A stretch of DNA of 64,000 nt, taken from assembly GCF_022662105.1 (NCBI RefSeq), contig NZ_JAKMCP010000001.1, positions 992,001 through 1,056,000 of the forward strand. Reading direction: 5' to 3'. This DNA comes from Aestuariivivens sediminis. GTDB lineage: Bacteria > Bacteroidota > Bacteroidia > Flavobacteriales > Flavobacteriaceae. Position numbers and translations under genes: made by a program. Below are positions 24,161 through 34,600 of the stretch, piece by piece. Within the stretch, counting starts at the first letter, position 1. Each line of letters begins with the position of its first letter. The notes beneath the pieces were generated by a model that ran no database searches, was not told the DNA's origin, and saw nothing but the letters and a program-made list of their open reading frames with translations.

Positions 24161-26494
24161 CTATTTATTTTTTATCCTAAGTGTTCTGGTAATAAGTTCT
24201 TGAGAATTAGGCCCTACCATAATGTCAAATTCACCGGGTTCTACAACACGATTCATGGCTAAATCAAAAAAATGAAGTTTCTTTTTATCTATAGTAAATG
24301 TTACGGTTTTTGTTTCTCTCCTTTTCAAAGAAATGCGCTCAAACCCTTTAAGCTCTTTCATTGGCCGTGTCACCGATGAGACCTTATCTCGAATATACAT
24401 TTGAACGATTTCATCACCAGCGCGATTTCCAACATTGGTCACATCAACCGAAATGGTTACCAGTTCTCCAATATTTGCTTCAGATTTACTCAATTTTATG
24501 TTTGAATATTCAAACTTTGTATAGCTTAAACCAAATCCAAAATAATATAATGGATCATACGTACCTTCAACAAAACTGCGCTCATGTACAATGGGCTTAT
24601 GGTTATAATAAACGGGAAGTTGCCCTACGCTTTTCGGAATGGTAACGGTTAATTTTCCGCTTGGGTTAACCTCACCGAAAAGAATATTGGCGACTGCGGT
24701 TCCCTGTTCCTGACCTAAATACCAACCTTCTATAATAGCAGGGACATTTTCAGTCACATAATTAATAGCTAAGGGGCGCCCATTAATTAGTAACACGGAT
24801 GTGTTTTTATTGACCTCCAGGATTTGTTTAGTCAGTTCATCCTGACCTCCCAATAAGGTTAAATCAACCCGATCACCGGTATGATCTTCAGCCCAACCTT
24901 CTCTGCATGTAAATTCATTGCCTCCCAGTACCAGTATAACCGTGTCACATTTTTCTGCAAGAGCAACGGCTTCCTTTAGGCGTTCCACAGCGCGCTCTGC
25001 CGTTTTTTCTGAAGCAGGTAAAAGCGTATCGTTTTCATAAATTTGGAATCCTTCGGCGTAATGTACTTCAAATTCTCCATTAGCATAGGTTTTAATCCCC
25101 TCTAATATACTTACGCCTTCTTTAAAAACATTTGAATATGTTCCATAATGCACTTCATCGGCGTTTGCCCCAATAACGGCTAGCTTTTTGATTTTGGCCT
25201 TATCCAATGGAAGTGTATTGTTATCATTTTTTAAGAGTATCATCCCTTGTTCAGCCGCTTTTAACGCCAATTTTCTATGGTCTTCTTGAAAAACCAATCG
25301 TTCTTTTTTTGGAATTTCTTTGACATAAGGTTGTTCGAATAACCCCATTAAAAATTTATTGCGAAGTACTCTTGCAACAGCCAAATCCAATACAGCCTCT
25401 TTAATAGATCCCTCCTTTATTAACTGTGGCAAGTATCTGAAGCAATATTTATCGCGTCCACTTGGGCATTCAAAATCCATACCGGATGTTAAAGCCCTTT
25501 CTGCGGCCTCCTTTTTATCATGAACAACATGCTGACGATAAATCATACGCCGAACAGCATCATAATCCGAAATAACATAGCCGGTAAAGCCCCATTCACG
25601 TCTTAAAATATCATTCAGTAGCCAGGAATTCCCATGACTTGGCACGCCATCGATTTCGTTGTAAGAAGCCATTACGGATCGTACATTAGCATCCTTTACA
25701 ATGCGTTCGAAGGGATAGAAGTGCGTTTCCCTTAAGACACGTTCGGAAAGATTTACCGGAGCCAAATTGGTGCCCCCTTCAGGCTCACCGTGAGCTCCAA
25801 AATGTTTTGCCGTAGCTATGAGATGATTTGGCCCTATTCGCTCATATCTTCCTTGAATACCGAAGATTGCCGCAACCCCTATTTCAGCGACTAAAAAAGG
25901 ATCTTCCCCATATAATTCATCGCAGCGCCCATACCTTGGATCCCTTAATAAATCAAGGACCGGAGTAGCTGCATGTGTTATACCATATAAGCGCATTTCT
26001 TTTCCAATAGCCGTGTAAATAGCTTCAATTAAATCTTTGTTCCACGTACTTCCCATGCTTAAGGGCACAGGAAAGACCGTCCCTTCCGCCCCAACGAAAC
26101 CATGACATCCTTCACCGTTAGAGATGGCCGGTATGCCCAGTTCTGTTTCTTCAATAAAATATTTTTGGATGGCATTGAAATTTGCCCTGTATTCATCTAT
26201 TGGTAATTGCGTGTCAAATTGTAAAAATCCGATACCCCTGGACAGGGTATCTCCCATGGTCTTAAATTCCCTATTTAAAATCTTTCGGTCACTTATATTC
26301 AGTGCCTTTGCATGATAAATATCGATTTGCCTCGCTTTATCCGTGATGGTCATTCGACTCAAAAGATCTTTAATTCTATCCTCAATGGGGGCATTGGCAT
26401 CTTTGTATATGGGTCTATTCCATTTTTGAGAATAGATTGGTGATAGACATAGTAAAAAGAAAATGCTTGGAAGAATTAAAAGGGGATATCTCAT
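24161..26494 (-). CDS. GH3 beta-glycosidase
   Basis: A 777-residue secreted GH3 enzyme. The signal peptide is LLILPSIFFLLCLSPIYSQ. The barrel contains SNGEGCHGF, VLDLLRDPRYGRCDELYGEDP, AKHFGAHGEPEGG and nucleophile Asp310 in GYVISDYDAVRRM. The C-terminal domain runs from LLKNDNNTLPL through LGGNEFTCREGWAEDHTGDR, which carries the likely acid/base. It ends with a fibronectin-III-like module (VDVTNVGNRAGDEIVQMYI). The form GEGCHG plus HGEPEGG resembles GH3 enzymes active on beta-glucosides or beta-xylosides, so specificity is open. It starts 12 bp after the stop of the next GH3 gene upstream, so the two are translationally close. Likely periplasmic. Confidence 0.92.
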   Translation of the reverse strand: MRYPLLILPSIFFLLCLSPIYSQKWNRPIYKDANAPIEDRIKDLLSRMTITDKARQIDIYHAKALNISDRKILNREFKTMGDTLSRGIGFLQFDTQLPIDEYRANFNAIQKYFIEETELGIPAISNGEGCHGFVGAEGTVFPVPLSMGSTWNKDLIEAIYTAIGKEMRLYGITHAATPVLDLLRDPRYGRCDELYGEDPFLVAEIGVAAIFGIQGRYERIGPNHLIATAKHFGAHGEPEGGTNLAPVNLSERVLRETHFYPFERIVKDANVRSVMASYNEIDGVPSHGNSWLLNDILRREWGFTGYVISDYDAVRRMIYRQHVVHDKKEAAERALTSGMDFECPSGRDKYCFRYLPQLIKEGSIKEAVLDLAVARVLRNKFLMGLFEQPYVKEIPKKERLVFQEDHRKLALKAAEQGMILLKNDNNTLPLDKAKIKKLAVIGANADEVHYGTYSNVFKEGVSILEGIKTYANGEFEVHYAEGFQIYENDTLLPASEKTAERAVERLKEAVALAEKCDTVILVLGGNEFTCREGWAEDHTGDRVDLTLLGGQDELTKQILEVNKNTSVLLINGRPLAINYVTENVPAIIEGWYLGQEQGTAVANILFGEVNPSGKLTVTIPKSVGQLPVYYNHKPIVHERSFVEGTYDPLYYFGFGLSYTKFEYSNIKLSKSEANIGELVTISVDVTNVGNRAGDEIVQMYIRDKVSSVTRPMKELKGFERISLKRRETKTVTFTIDKKKLHFFDLAMNRVVEPGEFDIMVGPNSQELITRTLRIKNK

Positions 26495-26506
26495 GTTTTT
26501 AAAATT

Positions 26507-29047
26507 TTATAACGAAGCTTTTAAAGTGTTTAAATAATCATATATATCTATAGGGATGACCTTGCCATCCGGTATGTTTATTATGCCTTCACAAGAATTA
26601 TTATCGGTATTTAAATCGGCGTCTTTTTCTGATTCAATTTTTGCGGTTATCCTATACTGCCCTTTTGAAGCGGTCCAATCGGATGCCTTTATTCCTTCGG
26701 CTACTACCATAGTCATACCTCCGACAGGAATGGATATTGATTTAGAATAATAAGTAGCCACTTTTTGGTCATCGACATAAAAATGTACGATATGGTCATC
26801 TCCAAAATCAGTTTCGACGGTACCATTGTTTATAAGTGAGGCCATAAAGACCACCTTATCTCCTTCCTTTGGAAAAACCGGCATGGTTCGAATATTTGCA
26901 GGGTAGAGGTCGTGCTTAAATTCAGATTGAAGCACAGTAAAGGGCGCCTTTAATTTCAGTTGGTCTGAGGCGCTGCCAATCTGCACCATAAACTCACCTT
27001 CAGGGACTTTGTAGGACCGGGATACATCATCATAAATGTACATGTCTTCGGGAGTTAAGTTAAATGTTACGGTTTTAGTTTCTCCGGCATTTAAATAGAT
27101 TTTCTTAAATCCTCTTAATTGCTTGGATGGCATTTCAATATTTGGAAATATCGAATCTGTAGATAAATATAATTGAGCGACCTCTTCGCCTGCTATTCTG
27201 CCAACATTGGTTAGATTGAATTTTACGGTGACGACATCACCTGCCTTTGGGTTTTCGTTTTCCAAACTGATATCGCTATATTCGAAATCCGTATAACTTA
27301 AACCAGACCCAAAGGCAAATTCCGGAATGAAATTCTGAGAGTCGTACCATTTGTATCCGACACCGGTGCTGACCATATTTCTAAAATCAGGACGGATTGG
27401 AATGATTTGTGCATCGTTTTTCGGCATGGTCGCCGGTAATTTTCCAGATGGGTTATATGTTCCGAAAAGGACATCAACAATTGCTCTACCGGCTTCCTGC
27501 CCCGGATAAAAGCCGTATAATAAGGCCTTTATATCATGTATTACAGGGGTTACACTGCAAATACCCCCGGAAATAACAACAAGAATCACATTTGAATTCA
27601 CTTTTGCAATTTCTTTAATCAATGCGTTTTGCATACCGGGTAGCAAAACCGTTCCAGATGGTCTGTCCGGACGTGTTATAATACCTCCCCCTTTTTCATC
27701 ACCTTCTTTGTCAATAAAATAGCCCTCGCCTTCAATGGTATGATCTAAACCCCCAATGAAAATAACATAGTCTGATTTCTTTGATATTTCAATTGCCTTT
27801 TTAAACTGAGAGGAATCCGTATCGTTTATATTGCACCCTTTTGCATAATTAACACGTTCATTTCCTAACAAGGTATTTAATGCTTCATATACCGGAATCG
27901 TATACGACGGCGCAACTTTTGAACTACTGTTGCCATCCAATGGCAATACCGCCGCATTGGGCCCAATTAGAGCAACTGATTTAATCTTTTCTCTGTCGAG
28001 AGGTAATACTTTTTCATCATTTTTAAGTAATACCAATCCTTTAAGACCACTTTCGTAAACCAATTCTCGGTGCGCTTTACTATCGATCACACGTTTTGAA
28101 ATGACAGGTACACCATCTATCATTCCTGATAAAATTTTGGTTCTAAGAACATTTCGTGTAGCGCGATTTACCAGAGTGCTGTCATAAGTTCCATTAGCAA
28201 CACCTTGCGGTAATTCTTTAATGTATAAATCATTGCCTTCACAAAAATCCAATTCAGAATTTAAGGCCTTTCCGGTATTTCCAAATCCTCCCCAATCACA
28301 CATGGTATAATAATTAAACCCCCAATGGTCGCGTAACAGGTCCTTAATAAGATATTTGTTCTCTGCACATTTGTCACCATTCACCCAGTTGTAGGCACAC
28401 ATAATGGACATGGCACCGCCGAGTTGAATGGTACGTTTCCAATGGTATCCCCAAAATTCCACTAAGCTTCTATTATCACTTAAATAATTATTCGTTCGCC
28501 TATTTAGCTCGTAGGTATTCAAATTATAATGCTTTACCGAACCAAATACTGAAGTCGTGTTTTGACCTTGGACGAAGGCTTCAGAAATTCTTCCACCTAA
28601 ATAGGGGTCTTCCCCTATGGTTTCGGGTGCACGACCAATGCGCGGGTCGATGAGCAAATCGAGTGTAGGGCCGGCTAATCTATTCTTTCCTCTTGAAGCC
28701 TGCTCCAACGAGATGGCACGGCCAACACGCATAATTAACATGGGATCCCAAGTAGCGGCCATCCCAATAGTTACTGGAAACGATGAAAATCCATGGGCTC
28801 CGTTTCCAATACCATGTGGCCCATCGCTGCCTTTAAACTGTGGAATTCCTAAACGGTCATTGCCGTCGGTCAAATAATACAATTGTTCAATTTTCTCTTG
28901 CATACTCATTTCGGACATCAAGCGATCAAGGCGCTGTTCTAAGGCATTTTCTGTCTCATTAATAGCTTGTTTTTTACAAGTTGGTAATGTGGTTAGAATA
29001 AATATGAATACGCACGCTACTTTAACAGGAGTGTCTATTTTGTCCAT
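26507..29047 (-). CDS. GH3 enzyme with C-terminal CARDB-like domain, lipoprotein
   Basis: An 846-residue GH3 lipoprotein (lipobox TTLPTC, Cys24). The barrel has GSDGPHGIGNG, TLDLLIDPRIGRAPETIGEDP, VKHYNLNTYELNRRTNN and nucleophile Asp251 in YYTMCDWGGFGN. Here the nucleophile is preceded by Cys, unlike the Ser of the other two GH3 enzymes. The C-terminal half has LLKNDEKVLPL, then FIGGLDHTIEGEGYFIDKEG. After the fibronectin-III-like domain an extra domain from about residue 705 shows KVVFMASLINNGTVETDFGDDHIVHFYVDD and NTDNNSC, a CARDB-type pattern seen in cell-surface adhesion or binding modules. A terminator separates it from the lipoprotein gene upstream. It is 12 bp upstream of the second GH3. 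Surface or periplasmic exo-glycosidase. Confidence 0.9.
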   Translation of the reverse strand: MDKIDTPVKVACVFIFILTTLPTCKKQAINETENALEQRLDRLMSEMSMQEKIEQLYYLTDGNDRLGIPQFKGSDGPHGIGNGAHGFSSFPVTIGMAATWDPMLIMRVGRAISLEQASRGKNRLAGPTLDLLIDPRIGRAPETIGEDPYLGGRISEAFVQGQNTTSVFGSVKHYNLNTYELNRRTNNYLSDNRSLVEFWGYHWKRTIQLGGAMSIMCAYNWVNGDKCAENKYLIKDLLRDHWGFNYYTMCDWGGFGNTGKALNSELDFCEGNDLYIKELPQGVANGTYDSTLVNRATRNVLRTKILSGMIDGVPVISKRVIDSKAHRELVYESGLKGLVLLKNDEKVLPLDREKIKSVALIGPNAAVLPLDGNSSSKVAPSYTIPVYEALNTLLGNERVNYAKGCNINDTDSSQFKKAIEISKKSDYVIFIGGLDHTIEGEGYFIDKEGDEKGGGIITRPDRPSGTVLLPGMQNALIKEIAKVNSNVILVVISGGICSVTPVIHDIKALLYGFYPGQEAGRAIVDVLFGTYNPSGKLPATMPKNDAQIIPIRPDFRNMVSTGVGYKWYDSQNFIPEFAFGSGLSYTDFEYSDISLENENPKAGDVVTVKFNLTNVGRIAGEEVAQLYLSTDSIFPNIEMPSKQLRGFKKIYLNAGETKTVTFNLTPEDMYIYDDVSRSYKVPEGEFMVQIGSASDQLKLKAPFTVLQSEFKHDLYPANIRTMPVFPKEGDKVVFMASLINNGTVETDFGDDHIVHFYVDDQKVATYYSKSISIPVGGMTMVVAEGIKASDWTASKGQYRITAKIESEKDADLNTDNNSCEGIINIPDGKVIPIDIYDYLNTLKASL

Positions 29048-29108
29048 TTAATTAATAGATTATAAGAATTATTTTGAAGTATGTTTGATGGTCTGAATAC
29101 ATAAAGTA

Positions 29109-29143
29109 AAAACCTGTGAAGTATGAACGACCCCACAGGTTTT
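29109..29143 (-). terminator. Rho-independent terminator after the CBM6 lipoprotein gene
   Basis: On the minus strand AAAACCTGTG pairs with CACAGGTTTT (10-bp stem, 15-nt loop) and is followed by a T-rich run. It lies just after the stop of the gene at 29174 and would end or reduce transcription into the GH3 genes. Confidence 0.75.
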
Positions 29144-29173
29144 GGTGTGAATAATACCTAGGTATTTCATAAA

Positions 29174-31366
29174 TTACTTAACGATATAATGAACGCAATT
29201 TAAAAACAATTGAGAGCCTGCGTCATTATAGGTGAATCCACCTCCTGTGCCAGCCAGGAACATCCGTTTTGAAGGGAATACGGTTGCACCATCATAGGCT
29301 GCCGTATTGGCGTCCCATTCTGCTATGGTCACATTGCTACCATCTCCGGTCAAGCCCAGTAAAGTGCCGTTTCCGGGATCTGAAGAGACAATTACATGCA
29401 GATTAGATGCGGTAACGGTAAGGGAATTATCACTTCCCAAACTAAGTCCTGTAAAAATAGGATGGGAAGGATCCTGAGCAATTATGGAGGTACCCCCTGA
29501 TTCATCCTGGTTCGGGGAATTAAAGAATTGCAACCTGGTACTTCGGGCAACATAAGAGCTCATATTTAGGACAGGCTTGGTAACCTGTGCCCATACATTG
29601 GCTATCGAAGCATCAAAATTACCACTATTAGTATTTCTCGATATGATGACCAAGTCAAATCCATTTAGTGTTGCTGCTCCTGCAGCATCCAGGTTGTTGT
29701 ATTTTCCCTGTTCCGCTTCCACGGTATGACCGGAACCTTCAAGTAAAGCAATATACCCGGCATCACCTGTTGGATCGTCTGTAACAAACGCAATGTTGAG
29801 CGGATCCGGGGCAGGTTCAGCATAAACGGTGCCCGTAACGATATATTCCACACAATTCAAAAACAATTGAGAGCCTGCGTCATTATAGGTGAATCCACCT
29901 CCTGTGCCAGCCAGGAACATCCGTTTTGAAGGGAATACGGTTGCACCATCATAGGCTGCCGTATTCGCATCCCATTCTGCTATGGTCGCATTGCTACCAT
30001 CTCCGGTCATGCCCAGTAAAGTGCCGTTTCCGGGATCTGAAGAGACAATTACATGCAGATTAGATGCGGTAACGGTAAGGGAATTATCACTTCCCAAACT
30101 AAGTCCTGTAAATATAGGATGGGAAGGATCCTGAGCAATTATGGAGGTACCCCCTGATTCATCCTGATTTGAGGAATTAAAGAATTGCAACCTGGTACTT
30201 CGGGCAACATAGGAGCTCATATTTAGGACAGGCTTGGTAACCTGTGCCCATACATTGGCTATCGAAGCATCAAAATTACCACTATTAGTGCTTCTCGATA
30301 TGATGACCAAATCAAATCCATTTAGTGTTGCTGCTCCTGCAGCATCCAGGTTGTTGTATTTTCCCTGTTCCGCTTCCACGGTATGACCGGAACCTTCAAG
30401 TAAAGCAATATACCCGGCGTCACTTGTTGGATCGTCTGTAACAAATGCAATGTTGAGAGGGCCAAGTGGGGCTTCCCCACCGGTTACGGTTATTTTATCC
30501 AAATTCGTTGATCCACCCGTAAAATATACTCTTAACGTATTTATTCCAGCAGCTAAGTTTACGCCCGAAATGGTCAAGTTTGTATAAGCGGACCACCCTC
30601 CGGTATTCGGAAAATCCCCGGTCTCTCCTAATTCGGTGATGTCTCCGCTTAACGGCGCGACGCGTTGTAATTTAATAGATTTTCCTCCACCGCTACTCCC
30701 CGATGCTACTGAAAATATGAAGTCATAGGTTCCGGAATCAGCCACGTCCACAGTATAATTTACCCATTCATCGGCATTGGTATAGCCTATGTTAATGAGC
30801 GTTCCATCGGCATTAACCTCAACGTCTACACCATCATCCTCCCTGTAGGTTCTTCCATTTGCCGTTTCGGCCTTATTCTCTTCTTCAGCATCATTATAGG
30901 CTACACCCTGGCCTCCTTCATCATAATTTTCAGCTTCAATGGTACCGGGAATCGCAACAGCCGATCCTCCAAATGGGATAGGATCAGGCAAGGCATCAAT
31001 CGGAGCAACTTGAATATCAAAAGTTCTGCGAGCCGTAGTATTGTCTATAAATTTCACAACTAAAACGACCTCACTTTGGAATACCTCTGTAAATGAGGTG
31101 TTATTAAAGGTGACTTCAACAGTGGCATCGGTTGATGTTGCAGGTGTACCACCAGGAAAAGTCCATTCCAAAGTATACTCCTTTGTTGTATTCGCAGAAA
31201 ATGTAATACTTTCTCCGGATTCGATTGAAGTTGCACTGGCAGTAGCTTCTGCGGTCCCTTTATCATAAAGGGTAACTTCAATTATATCATCTTCACAGGA
31301 GAACACTCCAATAAATAAGAGTAAAAACAATAATCTCCTTAAAATGAATCTATTTTTTAACACCAT
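29174..31366 (-). CDS. Surface lipoprotein: PKD-like, CBM6 and two near-identical flavodoxin-like domains
   Basis: A 730-residue lipoprotein (lipobox VFSC, Cys24), first gene of the minus arm. Residues 40-118 form a PKD/Ig-like domain (ESITFSANTTKEYTLEWTFPGG). Residues 138-295 form a CBM6: GTIEAENYDEGGQGVAYND, DEWVNYTVDVADSGTYDF and TLRVYFTGGSTNLDKITV are its signatures. CBM6 members bind beta-glucans and xylans. Residues 303-510 and 522-729 are two copies, about 97 percent identical, of an alpha/beta domain starting LNIAFVTDDPT and containing NGFDLVIISR, reminiscent of ThuA/glutamine-amidotransferase-like folds. There is no catalytic signature, so a surface glycan-binding protein is most likely. 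Its divergent position opposite the regulator places it under the PUL control region. Confidence 0.85.
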   Translation of the reverse strand: MVLKNRFILRRLLFLLLFIGVFSCEDDIIEVTLYDKGTAEATASATSIESGESITFSANTTKEYTLEWTFPGGTPATSTDATVEVTFNNTSFTEVFQSEVVLVVKFIDNTTARRTFDIQVAPIDALPDPIPFGGSAVAIPGTIEAENYDEGGQGVAYNDAEEENKAETANGRTYREDDGVDVEVNADGTLINIGYTNADEWVNYTVDVADSGTYDFIFSVASGSSGGGKSIKLQRVAPLSGDITELGETGDFPNTGGWSAYTNLTISGVNLAAGINTLRVYFTGGSTNLDKITVTGGEAPLGPLNIAFVTDDPTSDAGYIALLEGSGHTVEAEQGKYNNLDAAGAATLNGFDLVIISRSTNSGNFDASIANVWAQVTKPVLNMSSYVARSTRLQFFNSSNQDESGGTSIIAQDPSHPIFTGLSLGSDNSLTVTASNLHVIVSSDPGNGTLLGMTGDGSNATIAEWDANTAAYDGATVFPSKRMFLAGTGGGFTYNDAGSQLFLNCVEYIVTGTVYAEPAPDPLNIAFVTDDPTGDAGYIALLEGSGHTVEAEQGKYNNLDAAGAATLNGFDLVIISRNTNSGNFDASIANVWAQVTKPVLNMSSYVARSTRLQFFNSPNQDESGGTSIIAQDPSHPIFTGLSLGSDNSLTVTASNLHVIVSSDPGNGTLLGLTGDGSNVTIAEWDANTAAYDGATVFPSKRMFLAGTGGGFTYNDAGSQLFLNCVHYIVK
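29179..30460 (-). repeat. Two near-identical 625-bp copies in tandem inside the CBM6 lipoprotein gene
   Basis: Bases about 29179-29803 are repeated at 29836-30460, an offset of exactly 657 bp (219 codons). The two translated copies differ at about six of roughly 205 positions, and many synonymous sites are also the same. A 33-bp linker lies between the copies. The identity at silent sites points to recent duplication or gene conversion. Confidence 0.95.
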
Positions 31367-31683
31367 AATTTTATTCGTTTAATTGTTAGTATTTAGTTTT
31401 TAGATCATTACAAAGGTTGAAATATTATTAAAGGTTAAGGTGTTCAAAAATCTTTCTTTAGGGTGAGATACGTACGGGTATGATTAATCCGATAAAGAAA
31501 AGCTATTCTTTAATTGAACTTTTCCTCCAAAACCATTTGACTTTCTTAAAATTTCTGATTATCTGTACAAATACAACCCTAAAAAAGAATGCTAATTCCG
31601 TTTTGTACTTCATAATTAATTAAATTGTGATCCATTTATTTTAAAAACTAATTGTGCTTTAATGATTAAATTGGTTGTGTGAC
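31367..31683. promoter_or_regulatory. Divergent control region of the PUL
   Basis: This 317-bp AT-rich gap separates the two divergent arms and must hold promoters for the CBM6 lipoprotein and the regulator. On the minus strand CATACCCGTAC ends near 31472, starting 116 bp from the lipoprotein ATG. A one-mismatch match (CATACCCCTAC, 35942-35952) lies 121 bp before susC in the same orientation, so it is a possible regulator site. No clear -7 box was found. Confidence 0.35.
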
Positions 31684-34600
31684 ATGAGTAAGGTTAAATT
31701 CATTATTTTTTGTTTATATCTCATAATTGGGCTTAATCTCAATGGACAAAACTCTGAGTTGTACTTCGAACATATAAATTATGATGAAGACTTTTCACCA
31801 AGTATGATTTCAGATCTTTTTCAGAGTAAAAAAGGGTTCGTTTGGATAGGCACAGAAAATGGATTGTTTAGATATGATGGTTATCGGTTTATCAGATATG
31901 TTCGGGATAAGAATGTTAAAGGGAGTTTAAGTAATAACCATATAAATGCCATTTTTCAGGATAGCGAAGAAAACTTATGGATTGGCACAAGTAATGGTGT
32001 TAATCTATTTAATAGTATTACGAACGAATTTTTGGAGGTTGACATTCCGCCCATTAAAGGGGGACGAAATTATATTACATCTTTCGTGGAAGATGACCGT
32101 AAAAATGTATGGGTTGGTACTTTCGGAGGGGTCAAAAAATTAGACAAGACCAATTATTTGCTGGAGAACATATCTACGGATTCCAATTACAACCTGAATC
32201 ACAGTCGTGTTCTTTCCTTATTCCATGATACCTATTACGGTATTCTCGTCGGTACATCCGAGGGTATAAAATCCTTTGACCCCAATACAGGACTTCAAAA
32301 AGCACTGCCTGAAGCCTTTTATAGGAATAAACCGTTCTTAAAGGCTAAATTTTGGAAAATTATAAAAGAAGTCAATGGAAATTTATGGTTCGCCTCTGAG
32401 ACCATGGGAGTCTTCTATTATTCAAAAACTGATAATATAGTCAAACAATATTCTCACGATCTTAATGACGAAAATACAATTTCTTCCAACTGGGTTAATG
32501 ATATTATTATAGTTGATGACAGTACCATTTGGTTTGCCACAAATGATGGTTTAAATGTTTATAATAAAGTCAATGATACGTTTACCAGATATAAGCACAA
32601 TACCTTAAATAGATTTAGTCTTACCGATAATAATATTCAGTGTATTCTCAAGGACAGACACGGGAGTATATGGTTGGGAACCATTGCTGGAGGTGTTAAT
32701 TATTACAATAAATCCAATTCCAACTTTATTAGCATTGGAGAAACAATCAAACCTAATTTTGGTTTAAATAATGCGATGGTGAATGCCGTTTTGGAAGGAG
32801 ATGACGGGGGATTATGGGTTGGAACTTATGGAGGTGGTTTGAATTACCTGGACCTCAAAAATAAGTCCAGTGATGTTTACACCAATAACTATAATGATAA
32901 TAAAAGAACTAAAAATTTAATTACGGCACTGATAGAAAAGGACCGTGACAATTTATTATGTGGCACCTTTAATGGATTATTCGAGTTCAATAAAGATTCT
33001 AAAACATATAAACCGATTCCTCTTTCTTTCAATGGATTACAAGAGGACGAGCGTCCAATTACCTCCCTATTAATTGATGATGGCAATATCTGGATAGGAA
33101 CAAATGGAAATGGGTTAAAACGGGTTTTAAAAAATAAAACCATAGAAAACTTCAGGGCAGACGATACTTCAACGGGGTCTTTAACGGATAACTTTATTTT
33201 GGATATCGAAAATAGAGAAGAAGGACTCTGGTTGGCCACTCTGGATGGTTTGAACTATTTTGATAAATCCTTAAAGAAAATTACGAAGGTTTTCAGGCAT
33301 GACAATGAAAACGATATTGCCAATAATAGTTTAACGGTTTTATTTACCGATTCTAACAACAGACTATGGATAGGGGCAGATTATGATGGCCTGACTTGTT
33401 TCGATGAAGAATCGGAAACATTTTTTGTCTTAAACAAGCACAACGGTCTTACGGATGCCACCATTAAAAGTATTTCTGAAGATTCCTATGGTAACCTCTG
33501 GGTAAGTTCTGAAGACCTGCTCTTTAAAATAAAAGTAAAGGATGTTGAGGTAAGTGATTTTGAAGATTCTGATTTTGAAATAACATCCTACTCTTCAAAA
33601 GATGGATTGGCGGTAAGGCAATTTTCTCTTAACTGTAGTACCAGGTTAAAAACGAACCAACTTGTCTTTGGGGCATCAAAAGGGTTAACCATTTTTGATC
33701 CGGATCATATTGTTAAGTCACCGAATGACAGTGAATTATTAATCACCAGACTTGAGGTAAATAACAAGGAAGTGTTGTCCGGAAAAAGTGCGATATTGAA
33801 TAAACCTATATACGAAACCTCAGAAATTGAATTAGACCATGATCAAGGATATATAGAACTTGAATTTAGCAGTTTAAATTTTGTAAATCCCGAAAATAGC
33901 AAATACGCCTACAAATTGGATGATAATTTTAGAGTGGATGAGTGGCATGACATAGGAAAACAAAATCGTATCAATTTAACCAATTTAGATCCGGGATCGT
34001 ACACATTTTCCGTAAAAACCACGAATAGAGAAAGCGAATGGAACCCTAATATTAAAACCTTAAAAATAGAGGTTTTACCCCCTTGGTGGGAAACAAATTT
34101 GGCATATCTCACTTATGCCATACTAATTTTAGGATTCGGACTTTTAATTATACGATTTATAAATAATCGAATAAAATTAAAACGGGAGTTATACTTAGAA
34201 CATGTGGAAAAAGAGAGGCAACAGGAACTTCATAATATGCAGCTCAATTTTTTTACAAATGTTTCACATGAAATAAGAACACCACTAACGCTAATTACTG
34301 GACCGTTGGAGGAACTGTTGTCCTTGGATGGGCAGGAACCAAGATATAATAAGCACTTAAAAACCATAAAGCACAATGCAGACCGGTTACTGAAGCTTTC
34401 TAATGAATTGCTGGATTTTAGAAAAGCAGAAAAAGGCCTCTTGAAGATATATTGCCAAAAACAAGACATTGTTGCCTTTTGTTTTGAGGTCTTTGAATCC
34501 TTTAAAGGCATTGCTGTTGAAAAAAACATTGAATATAAATTTGTTTTAAATACGAACTCGATCCAGGTATATTTTGATGAAAATCAAATGGAAAAGGTAA

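Noticed and set aside
31472-31482. Calling CATACCCGTAC a proven HTCS operator
   Set aside because: Only two imperfect copies in this window; chance cannot be excluded.
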